NCBI RefSeq assembly: GCF_002575655.3
Contig: NC_053037.3
Coordinates: forward strand, 255,101,135 to 255,165,134
Reading direction: 5' to 3'
Origin: Aegilops tauschii subsp. strangulata
Lineage: Eukaryota; Streptophyta; Magnoliopsida; Poales; Poaceae
DNA: 64,000 nt
Shown: one piece after another, positions 44,593 to 53,506 of the stretch
Layout of the letters: each line of letters starts with the position of its first letter
Numbering within the stretch: position 1 is the first letter of the stretch
Position numbers and translations under genes: made by a program
The notes under the pieces: model-generated
Seen by the model: the letters and a program-made list of their open reading frames with translations, nothing else
Told to the model about the DNA's origin: nothing
Databases searched by the model: none

Positions 44593-45975
44593 ATGGTCTT
44601 CTTCAATGACCTCTCTAGCGGTTCCTCCTCCGATGACGACTCCTTCACCACCCGGGTATGCCTCTCTTCTCTCTCTCGGGCTATGACTTGGAATGAAGGA
44701 TTTTAACCCGGTCATTGATTTGAGTCATTTCTTCCTCTTGTAGCTCCCTAGGACCATCAATTGCAACGAATGGAGTGGGGTGGCTGAAGATCTGTCTGCT
44801 CATTGTCACCATCAATCTCCATGCGTGAAATTAGTTACGTTTGAATCTGTGGATAGTGGGAGGAAGTTTCTGGCATCTGCAGAGAAGGTTAGCCCCTCTT
44901 TCTTGTTACAAATCATTTGTTAGATGTGATTCAGACACTGTCACGGTCCCAACCCATTCATACCACACCTTCAACCAAACACATCCTAAGACAGTGTCAC
45001 AGTTTGTATCTAGTATCTAAAAATGTTGCCATCTCATCAGCGGTGCCATCAGAAAATTATTTGGCACCGCTTCAACAGTTTGTGCAGCCAACTTTGGTCC
45101 ACACATCCGAGCAGCCAAGCAGTAAAATACTAAATCTTTATGGCACGAAGGAACTGGGCATCGGAGCAACTAGGTGCTCCGGAGTCTGGGTCCCTGATTT
45201 TTTTCCGCTGCATCGGCTCGCCAGTGCAGGGCACAGGTGCGAGATGTAGCACCAGTTATCTTTACACCAGTTTTGGCATACATAGTGGACGGCCTTGGTG
45301 ATATTAGTTCTATGTTACTAAATTTGTGCATGTACACACGTGTTAGTATCAATTTGTTGTCATCCAAACATTGTCGCTATGTTGTTGCAGTTATATTTAG
45401 CTTCCTCATAAAATGTTCAATTTGTTATTTATAGTACATGAGTAAGAACTTGTAGCGTTGTTGTAGTTAATTATAGCTTCTGATGTTTCAGAATTTGGTT
45501 ATTGTCTTAGTAGCAATTAATTCATTTGCACATTGATCTTTTTGATAAGATATGTCATAATTAACCTGTTTCTTCAGTTTTTCAAAATAAGTATTGGTGA
45601 TTTTCTATGTTTCTACCCCTACAATTGTTATGGATCTAGTTTTAAATATTATAGGATGAACGGAAGTGTTCTTACTTGGAGTGGGTTGATCAAGAGTGGC
45701 CATAGTCTTTGAAGATGTGCCTAGCACAGCTCTGGAGCATGTATGAGGAAGAGAACAAAGGTAGGCTTAGAAAAAGTGTTGTCAACACTGAAGAATATTT
45801 GAAGATGCGGGATAAAAAGAGGAAGGTGGAGAATGAGCTCAGATTTTTTAAATCAGACTTCGCTAAGATGGTGTTGGCGAAGGAGGACGCACTTTCCCGA
45901 TTGGCCAGTGCAAAACAGGTTCTTACTGAATTAAAAGCAGAGGTGGATAAGACGAGCCTGGATGATCTCGAGTAG
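44593..45975 (+). pseudogene. GRF-type zinc-finger gene, three exons, with premature stop
   Basis: I predict exons 44593-44655 (MVFFNDLSSGSSSDDDSF), 44744-44887 and 45655-45975, with GT-AG introns of 88 and 767 bases; frames join exactly. The middle exon and start of the third form a GRF-like zinc-binding region: C/H-rich CHHQSPC, then GRKFL and KCSYLEWVD. The position where family members usually have a third Cys (FLxC) reads FLAS. In exon 3 a TAG at 45703-45705 follows QEWP; the frame continues with a Lys/Glu-rich coiled coil (KMRDKKRKVENELRFF; LAKEDALSRLASAKQVLTELK) to 45975. GRF proteins bind nucleic acid in some families. This family is widespread in wheat; here it is cargo in C and damaged. 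Confidence 0.6.
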
Positions 45976-46360
45976 GGAAATGAATATATTGTTCTAATAT
46001 TGTTCTTATGAAGCTGAACTGGCTATATGATGTACTGTGTTGTTTTCTGGTAGCTATCGTACTGTAAAGTTAAAATATATTTATGTGCCTGATATGAAAT
46101 TGGCAAACAGTTGTTCGATATGAAATGTGAATTTGCATAATATTGGAATTATTAATTATAAACTAATAAACCTGCTAAATGGGTCATGGGACTTTGCAAA
46201 CGGTTCTAGCAGTAAAAGCGCTTGTGATGGATAGCCCAATGCCACACAGTTTTCTTCATCAAATTGTGTGTGATGTAGTTGAATAAAAGCAAAAGGTTAA
46301 CCAAGGCAGAGCGTGTGTGATAGTTACACCTATCACACACGAGCCTATACATAAAACTGT
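45976..46360. other. Right internal part of C
   Basis: AT-rich 3' flank of the GRF gene (to about 46190), then a stretch with tatcacacacgag words like the subterminal motif. No gene. Confidence 0.5.
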
Positions 46361-46570
46361 GTGGGAGGTACATACGAACAGAAACATATTCCCTGGATCG
46401 ACTATGTGGGATGTACATACAAATGGAAATGTTTTCCCTAGATTGACGGTGTGGAATGTACATAAGAATGGAAACGTATTCCTTGGATTGACTGTGTGGA
46501 ATGTACATAATAAACGGAAATGTTTGTTTGGGGCTGACTCTGTGGGATGTACATACGAACGGAAATGATT
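46361..46570 (+). repeat. 45-bp subterminal tandem repeat, about five copies
   Basis: Units start at 46361, 46406, 46451, 46496 and 46542 with gtgg(g/a)atgtacata. The period is divisible by three, so short frames run through it on both strands; none is called. Confidence 0.88.
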
Positions 46571-46764
46571 GGGTTTCGATGCCTCGCCCGATTGCACACG
46601 AGCTCATTTTGCCCTAGCCTGTGTGCCAGGAGGACCTATCCCCAGCGGTTTCTAGGTCGTGTGGGAAGGACCACCCTATCACATTCACTCACTTGGCGAC
46701 GGTTCCAAGTGTCGTTGCGGAAAGGGGTTAAAAACCGTTTGTCTAGCACCTCGTTGTACCAGTG
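46571..46764. repeat. Right terminal region of C
   Basis: Contains inverted GTGTGCAAT (46591-46599) and ends with ...taccagtg, the inverted CACT terminus, before TSD GCA. Confidence 0.65.
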
Positions 46765-46767
46765 GCA

Positions 46768-47167
46768 ACCTCAAGGTCATGGAAGTGTTAGTTGATGGTG
46801 GGGGCGGCTTGAACTTGATCTCTCCTGAAGTGATCAAGAGGCTGCAGATCCCTGAGGAAGAGCTCGAGAAACTGGGATGTTCCAAGGAATTAGCCCATGA
46901 AGGAGCCAGCCCAAGAGAAAAATCATGTTGTCAGTAACGTTTGGCGGGGAACTGAACTACAACACTGAGAAAATAGTGTTGGATGTTGTCAACATCCCCT
47001 TGCCGTTCAATGGAATTCCTGGTCACCCAGCATTAGCTAAGTTTATGGCAGCGTCTCATTATGCCTACAACATGTTGAAAATAACGGGGCCAATGGGTGT
47101 CATTTCCATCAACTCTAATGAGAAGGATGCAGCATATGTGTTGACAAACTTTACAAAGATGCGGTAG
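46768..47167 (+). pseudogene. Element W protease (continued)
   Basis: Aspartic protease of the Tat-type polyprotein. NLKVMEVLVDGGGGLNLISP carries the DGG catalytic motif (usually DGGS/DSGS/DGGA). The frame to 46937 is then lost by a frameshift; MLSVTFGGELNYNTEK to 47167 continues it in another frame, including PFNGIPGHPALAKFMAASHY, the conserved C-terminal protease part. The N-terminal portion is at 30840-30935, across element C. A charged linker with stops follows (47168-47540). Confidence 0.8.
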
Positions 47168-47529
47168 CAGCAGAGGTCGTCAAGGAAACAGCTCCCGCCA
47201 AGGAAAAGAAAAGCAAGAAGCCCGGCAAGACATCTAGCGAGAATTCCGGGAAGCACGCCTCCTCGGAGTGCTGCACGCCTGTTGAAGACTTGTCGGAGAG
47301 CTCTGTCGGCAAGTAATGCAAAGCCACTCCACCTGCGATGAAGAAGGTGCCAGCAAAGGAGGATGGCTCTAGCAGTACTTTCATCGTCAGTGCCACTCTA
47401 GACAGTAAATAGGAAATTGTGCTCATTGCCTTCCTGCGGGCAAATGTAGATGTGTTTGCATGGCAACCATCTGACATCCCCGATATTCCCAGGGAGGTAA
47501 TTGAGCACCACCTTGCTATCTGTCCTCAC

Positions 47530-48161
47530 ACTCGGCCCATCAAGTAGAAGGTCAGAAAGCAAGCTTTGGAACGGCAATAATTTATCGCGGAAGAAATCAA
47601 GAAACTTGAAGCGGCAGGTCTGGTTAAAGGAGTACTACGTCCAACTTGATTCGCGAATCCGGTTGTAGTGCGCAAAGCAAATGGGAAGTTGAGACTTTGT
47701 ATTGACTACACTAATCTCAATAAAGCATGTCCAAAGGATCCTTTTCCCTTGCCAAGTATTGATCAAAATGTAGACTCTACTGCTGGCTGTGAGTTGCTCT
47801 CATTCCTTGATGCATATTCTGGGTACCATCAGATATTCATGGCCAAGGAAGATGAGTAGGAAACCGCATTCATCCCTCCATGTGGCACATACTGCTTTGT
47901 GCGTATGCCTTTCAGACTAAAGAGCGTTGGTTCCATGTTTGCAAGAGCAGTCCAGATTGGTTTGAGCCTCAGTTACACAGAAATATAGAAGCTTATATGG
48001 ATGATATAGTGGTCAAGACCAAGGACAAATCAACCCTCAACCAAGACTTGGAAGAAACTTTTGCAAACTTATGCAGAGTCACTATGAAGCTCAACCCTGA
48101 GAAGTGTGTGTTTGGCGTTCCATCTGGCAAACTTCTTGGGTTCTTTGTATCTCAACTTTGA
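47530..48161 (+). pseudogene. Element W reverse transcriptase, broken
   Basis: RT core motifs appear in order but in two frames: GLVKGVLRPT, VVVRKANGKLRLCIDYTNLNKACPKDPFPLP (47668-47859), FLDAYSGYHQIFMAKEDE then a stop, and in another frame AYMDDIVVKTKD (near 47990), the catalytic YMDD box. NPEKCVFGVPSGKLLGF ends the domain. Stops at 47648 and 47857, a frameshift near 47900 and a TGA near 48159 disable it. Confidence 0.85.
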
Positions 48162-48167
48162 ATAGAA

Positions 48168-48455
48168 GCAAATCTCGACAGGATCAAGGCTATCGAACAA
48201 ATTCAAGCACCCAGAACTGTCAAGGATGTGCGGTGTCTTGCCGGCTATGTTACTGCTTTAAGTAGGTTCATTTCAAGATCTGTTGAGCACGCGCTGCCGT
48301 TTTTCAAGATACTGAAGAAGGCAGGTCCCGTAAAATGGAGCCTGGGGGAGGTTGCGCTGCAAGATCTGAAAAAGTACCTATCCTCCGCGCTAATGTTAGT
48401 CGCGCCTAGGCCAAAGGAGATATTGTGCTATATTTAGTGGCAACGAATTAGGTGG
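48168..48455 (+). pseudogene. Element W RT connection and first RNase H start
   Basis: IKAIEQIQAPRTVKDVRCLAG, RFISRSVEHALPFFKILKKAG and LKKYLSSALMLVAPRPKEI are the usual segment between RT and RNase H in Tat elements. It ends at a stop near 48435, and a frameshift leads into the next frame at 48452. Confidence 0.75.
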
Positions 48456-50237
48456 TCAGTGTCGCGCTAGTTGCACAGAGAGAAGTTGAAAATGGAGAAA
48501 CGGTGGCGGCAAGCTCGTCCAGCGCCAAGGCAAGATCTGATACCGGTAATCCAGGGATAGTGCAAGCAAAAGAAGTTGATCAGCGGATAATGGCAAAGAA
48601 GAAGGTGGCATGGTGGCCAATATACTTTGTTAGTTCCCTTTCGCAGGGGGCTAGATCAAGGTATTCTGGTGTGCAGAAGATGCTTTTTGGTCTCTTTATG
48701 GCCTCGAGAAAGCTGCGCCACTACTTCCAAGCACATGAGATCATCGTCGTCACTCGCTTCCCATTGCAGTGTATTCTGAGGAATCCAGAGGCAACTGGCA
48801 CGATAGTGGAGTGGGAATTGGAATTGTCAAGTTTTGCACTCAAGTTTGAGAGAACATCGACTATCCAGAGCAGAACCTTGGCAGAATTTATCGCAGAATG
48901 GACACCAACGCAAGATGAAGAGATTCTGGAATTAACTCTCCCCAGCAAAGAAACCGAGAAAGAATGGATCATGTACTTTGACGATGCCTTCTCGCTGCAA
49001 GGCGCCGGTGCTGATGCGACCGTATCTGCTAGGGCTGGCCAAGGACAGAAGGAGATATATATTGTACCAGCTAGATGTCGGGCGAAAGGTATACATGCAA
49101 TTATTTAAAATGACACTCGTGCGAACGACAAAGTTCAGATTACACCATCGGATGAAGTTGAGCCAAGGTTCAGGACTCCATGCACAAGTCTACAGGACTC
49201 CATGCACAAGTCTACACGTCGATGGAATTAAATTCCAGGTTTGAGGCATACGTGGTCAATACGTGGGAAGTAGTATTATTAGTCCAGATTTTTAAATTAG
49301 TTAATTAAGTGTTAGTTAAGATAGAGGAGAGAGAGTCCTACTCGTATTTTTCTGGTCAAGTCGCAGCCGAACCTCGGAAACAAACTGGGCCTAGCCCGTG
49401 TGCCTGCGAGCATTATTAAAAGCCAGACTGGCCGTGTACGAGGAGGGCGTTTTGGTTTTAGATTATTTTCCAGAGATGAACAGATCGGGAACTCGGGGTA
49501 TCTTCGAGTCGCCGTTTGATATTTGTTGAATAGCTTTTGTGGCTTTGTGATTTTGGTGTGAGATTGATTCTAGAAATTCAATTTCCGCTGGTCTGCTGAA
49601 GATCGTTCACGTACTTCTTCTCTCGGGTGTGCGTGTTGTTTCTATGGTGATTGCATCTACAAGATTGCGAGCGCCACATTGTTCTTGGTGACATCATACC
49701 GTGAAAGATTGGGAAAGCATTCGCGCCATCGAGTTTCTGTCGACGTTCGCATCAGGTGCTGGAGTGTTGCTAGTCGCACCCACCGGAGAACACCTCAAGT
49801 ATGTGATTCAAATGCACTTTCCCAGGGAGAAATCAACCAACAACACCGCACAACATGAAGGGCTCCTTGCCGGCCTCAGAACTGCGGTGGAGTTGGGAAT
49901 CAGAAAGTTGATTGTTCGCGGAGATTCACAACTAGTTGTGAAACAAGTGAACAAAGATTATCAAAGCCCGTTGATGGAAGCATATGTGGAAGAAGTGAGG
50001 AAATTGGAGGAACACTTTGATGGGTTGCAAACAGAGCACATGCCCCGTGCGGAGAACATTATTGCCGATCACCTGTCAAAATGTGCTGCCGAAAAGTTAC
50101 CTGTGGAACCGGGGACTTTTGTACTCCATTTGAATCAACCATCAGTCACTCCATCAACGCAAGCCAAAAGGAGAAGAAAGTTGAACACTAGCAAGTATTT
50201 TCTGGCAGAGCTTCCTAAAACCTTGCTTCTTGGATGA
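48452..50237 (+). pseudogene. Element W RNase H and second RNase H, split by S
   Basis: The first RNase H (VSVALVAQRE..., WPIYFVSSLSQGA..., KLRHYFQAHEIIVVT) is followed by a linker (LAEFIAEWTPTQDEE) and the start of a second RNase H (WIMYFDDAFSLQGAGA, where the FDGS-type Asp reads FDD). It is interrupted at 49011 by S and resumes at 49760 as GVLLVAPTGEHLKYVIQM; the 748 bases removed restore the frame. NTAQHEGLLAGLRTA has Gln-His where a Glu-Tyr is usual, IVRGDSQLVVKQV keeps the Asp, and HMPRAENIIADHLSK ends the domain. The second RNase H is a Tat-lineage hallmark. The frame stops at 50237 and no integrase follows. Confidence 0.85.
49012..49754. mobile_element. Element S: 743-bp solo-LTR-like insertion
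   Basis: Begins TGATGCGACC and ends TTCGCATCA, giving TG...CA ends in an 8-bp inverted repeat (TGATGCGA/TCGCATCA). TSD GGTGC is at 49007-49011 and 49755-49759, and its removal restores the W frame. A Copia-like LTR style (run of attagttaattaagtgttag; gattctagaaattcaa) suggests a solo LTR, but no second copy is in the window to compare. Orientation is unknown. Confidence 0.65.
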
Positions 50238-51951
50238 GCAACAGAGGTAAAGCAATCATGCACGTTGCGAATGCGGCTTGGAGCAGACTTACCCCCTAAT
50301 ACAAGCACAGGTGGTCACCGTCCAACCGGGCGTGCGCCGCTAAACTGCTGACATCTGAGGGCTTTCGGAATAATCGTACGACATCGAGTGCCCATACGTA
50401 TCCCCGAATGGTGGTTAGTGCGAAAAGGCCAGAGGCCTACTCAGATCACATATCCAAACCTGTTAGTCTTGGGAGCGCGCGGAGATGATCAATGATCCAT
50501 GATCTATGGTCCTGTCGCCCCATCTTGTGGACTTATGGCAAGGGCCAAGAATGCCTGGTCGTGCAGCGTAATTATCTTGCAGGTGGCCTCATGGCCAACC
50601 CGACTCCAGTAACTCTCGCGGGTACCCCTCGGGGCCGACCCGACTTCAGTAACTCTCGTGGGTACCCCTCGAGGCCGACCCGACTTCAACAAGGTTCTGA
50701 GGTAAGGTCAAAGTAACCATGTGTCTATAACATCAAGGGGGAAATCTGAGGAATCACCCTTGATGGATTCCCACTCGATGTAATTGTCAAGGTGAACTTG
50801 GAGGAATACCCTCGAAGGTTTCACACTTGAGGTGTTGTACGATACAGTCTTCATCGGGAGTGGTGAGGAAGGAATCACCCTTCGTAATCCATGACCGATT
50901 AGCTACACTACAGAGATATCACCAGGAGTGCATTACGAGGTATCACCCTCGGCACTCGATACTACCTCTACAGAGTCGTAAAACTAAGGGGAGTGTGCGG
51001 TGATGTGTCGGTCTCTACACATCAATCACGTTGATCGAGTCATCTCGTAATACAGCGGGGCAACAGGGACAAGGGTGAGGGGTCACTGATGGATCACTAA
51101 GTAACCTATACTAAGCATATAGGATAATAAGTAAAGTAACAATACCAAGTTACAAAAGTAGGCAATGCATCAGAATAGGAGTTATCGAACAACAATAGCA
51201 AAATCGAATGCAAGCATGAGAGAGAAGGAATGGGCGATAGAGGAATGATCAAGGGGTTTTTGCTTGCCTAGGAGCGTAGTTGTACTCTGTGGCATCAGCG
51301 TCTAGGGGTCTACCAGAGAATAAGAGGGGCGAAACAATAAATGTAAAGCAAACAAATGCATCACGATGCATGACATAGCAATATGGTGTGCTAGGGGGGA
51401 CCTAATGCAGTGCCACGCATTACAGGCGGAGCGGGAAAATATCTGGGGTTGTTTTCCCGGCTTTATGCATTTATCGGACAGATGAACCGGAGGGGAAGGT
51501 TCCATGTTTGTTGTGTTGGAGGCATGTGACAGGTATGTGGATAGAATATTCAGATTCGTTATATTTTTTCTAAGCAACTTTGATATATAAATTATTTTCA
51601 TTTGAGCTACGGTTTAATTTCTATTAATTTTCAAAGTTTTATTAATATTCAGAAATTGTTTTAATTATTTAATTCGAATTTAGATAGTGATGATTCCATT
51701 TATACCAAGAATGAGCTAGCCACAATCACTGACTGGTGGGCCCAGTCAATGCTGACTGTGCAGCGGTCAAAGCTGATACGTGGGCCAGCAGGGTTTATTA
51801 TTAAACCTAAAAAGAGATGTTAACTAGTTTAATTAACGAGTGGGCCCCATTGTCAGTGAACAAGAGGGGGCTGTTAGTAACTAATTAAAAGGGGCGGGCC
51901 CGCCTGGCAGTGGCCCACGCAGCGACCAGTGCGACTGGGCAAGCACGGCTG
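50238..51951. mobile_element. Sequence U: unidentified LTR-like sequence, interrupted by V
   Basis: No protein-coding similarity in any frame. The end of the W frame passes into it near 50238; a TG start such as tgagcaacagagg is possible but unproved. It continues after V (59514-59564) and is then cut by T. The composition and the words near 51000-51130 and 51340-51480 look like a long grass gypsy LTR. Either strand is possible. Confidence 0.4.
50593..50690 (+). repeat. 40-bp tandem repeat, 2.4 copies, in U
   Basis: Units at 50593, 50633 and 50673 (partial), each ggccgacccgacttcagtaa-like followed by ctctcgtgggtacccctcg. Confidence 0.85.
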
Positions 51952-53491
51952 TGCTACCTCTTGAGCACTGCGTTGGTTTTCCCTTGAAGAGGAAAGGGTG
52001 ATGCAGTAAAGTAGCGTAAGTATTTCCCTCAGTTTTTGAGAACCAAGGTATCAATCCAGTAGGAGACCACGCACGAGTCCCTCGCACCTACACAAACAAA
52101 TAAATCCTCGCAACCAACGCAATAAAGGGGTTGTCAATCCCTTCACGGTCACTTACGAGAGTGAGATCTGATAGATATGATAAGATAATATTTTTGGTGT
52201 TTTTATGATAAAGATGCAAAGTAAAGAAAACAAGATAAAGACGGTGCAAGAAATAGCTTGTTGACGGGAGATTAAATATGATGGAAAATATACCCGGGGG
52301 CCATAGGTTTCACTAGAGGCTTCTCTCGAGAGCATAAGTATTACGATGGGTGAACAAGTTACTGTTGAGCAATTGACAGAATTGAGCATAGTTATGATAA
52401 TATCTAGGTATGATCATGTATATAGGCATCACGTCCGAGACAAGTAGACCGACTCCTGCCTGCATCTACTACTATTACTCCACACATCGACCGCTATCCA
52501 GCATGCATCTAGAGTATTAAGTTCATAAGAACAGAGTAACGCTTTAAGCAAGATGACATGATGTAGAGGGATAAACTCATGCAATATGATATAAACCCCA
52601 TCTTGTTATCCTCGATGGCAACAATACAATATGTGCCTTGCTGCCCCTACTGTCACTGGGAAAGGACACCACAAGATTGAACCCAAAGCTAAGCACTTCT
52701 CCCATTGCAAGAAAGATCAATCTAGTAGACCAAACCAAACTAATAATTCGAAGAGACTTGCAAAGATAACCAATCATACATAAAAGAATTCAGAGAAGAT
52801 TCAAATATTGTTCATAGATAAACTTGATCATAAACCCACAATTCATCGGTCTCAACAAACACACTGCAAAAGAAGATTACATCGAATAGATCTCCACAAG
52901 AGAGGGGGAGAACATTGTATTGAGGTCAACAAAGAGAGAAGAAGCCATCACATCATCGGAGAGGCTATGGTGTTGATGTAGAAGCCCTCCGTGATCGATG
53001 CCCCCTCCGGCGGAGCTCCGGAAAAGGCCCCAAGATGGGATCTCACGGGTACAGAAGGTTACGGCGGTGGAATTAGGTTTTTGGCTCCGTATCTGGTAGT
53101 TTGGGGGTACATAGGTATATATAGGAGGAAGAAGTACGTCGGTGGAGCAACGTGGGGCCCACGAGGGTGGAGGGCGCGCCTGGGGGGCTAGGCGCGCCCC
53201 CCTACCTCGTGCCCTCCTGGTTGATGTCTTGACGTAGGGTCCAAGTCCTCTGGATCACGTTCGTTCCGAAAATCACGTTCCCGAAGGTTTCATTCCGTTT
53301 GGACTCCGTTTGATATTCTTTTTCTGCGAAACTCTGAAATAGGCAAAAAACAGCAATTCTGGGTTGGGCCTCCGGTTAATAGGTTAGTCCCAAAAATAAT
53401 ATAAAAGTGTGTAATAAAGCCCAATAATGTCCAAAACAGAATATAATATAATGGAACAATAAAAAATTATAGGTACGTTGGAGACGTATCA
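51952..53491 (-). repeat. Element V 3' LTR (1540 bp)
   Basis: Ends tgctacctct and gacgtatca on the plus strand. It lacks a 45-bp segment present in the 5' LTR at about 58922-58967. Confidence 0.92.
53116..53123 (-). promoter_or_regulatory. TATA-like box in V 3' LTR
   Basis: tatatata; same in the 5' LTR at 59134-59141. Confidence 0.45.
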
Positions 53492-53506
53492 AGCATCCCC
53501 AAGCTT
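53492..53506 (-). other. Element V polypurine tract
   Basis: AAGCTTGGGGATGCT on the minus strand directly before the LTR. Similar words recur inside V near 55588, 55641 and 56908. Confidence 0.8.

Larger units (their letters stand above)
30936..46764. mobile_element. Element C: CACTA-like DNA transposon (15.8 kb) with cargo ORFs, interrupted by Z
   Basis: The left end is CACTACTGCAGG and the right end, on the opposite strand, is CACTGGTACAAC. A 3-bp TSD, GCA, flanks it (30933-30935 and 46765-46767). Removing the element and one TSD copy (15832 bases) rejoins the W protease frame exactly. The terminal repeats are poorly matched beyond CACT. Subterminal tandem arrays lie at both ends, and the word GTGTGCAAT occurs on the plus strand at the left (30993, 31096, 31180) and inverted at the right (46591-46599). 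No transposase is recognisable, so C is non-autonomous. It carries ORF-A, ORF-B, ORF-C and a GRF zinc-finger gene. Confidence 0.85.
28375..50237 (+). mobile_element. Element W: decayed Tat-type Ty3/gypsy retrotransposon (5' LTR and integrase not seen)
   Basis: Reading plus: leader, gag (28559-30655), protease (30840-30935, resuming 46768), RT (47540-48161), RNase H (48180-48440) and a second RNase H (48900-50237). Two RNases H in tandem are characteristic of the Tat lineage. It is interrupted by X on its left side, by CACTA element C in protease and by S in the second RNase H. Frameshifts and stops are frequent, so it is the oldest layer. Integrase and the 3' LTR are missing; sequence U follows at about 50238. 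Confidence 0.85.

Noticed and set aside
44593..45975. The GRF gene as an ordinary functional host gene
   Set aside because: It lies inside the CACTA boundaries, has a TAG in exon 3 and a changed zinc ligand.
46206..46607. ORFs through the 45-bp array on both strands
   Set aside because: Same reason: repeat period divisible by three, no conserved domain.
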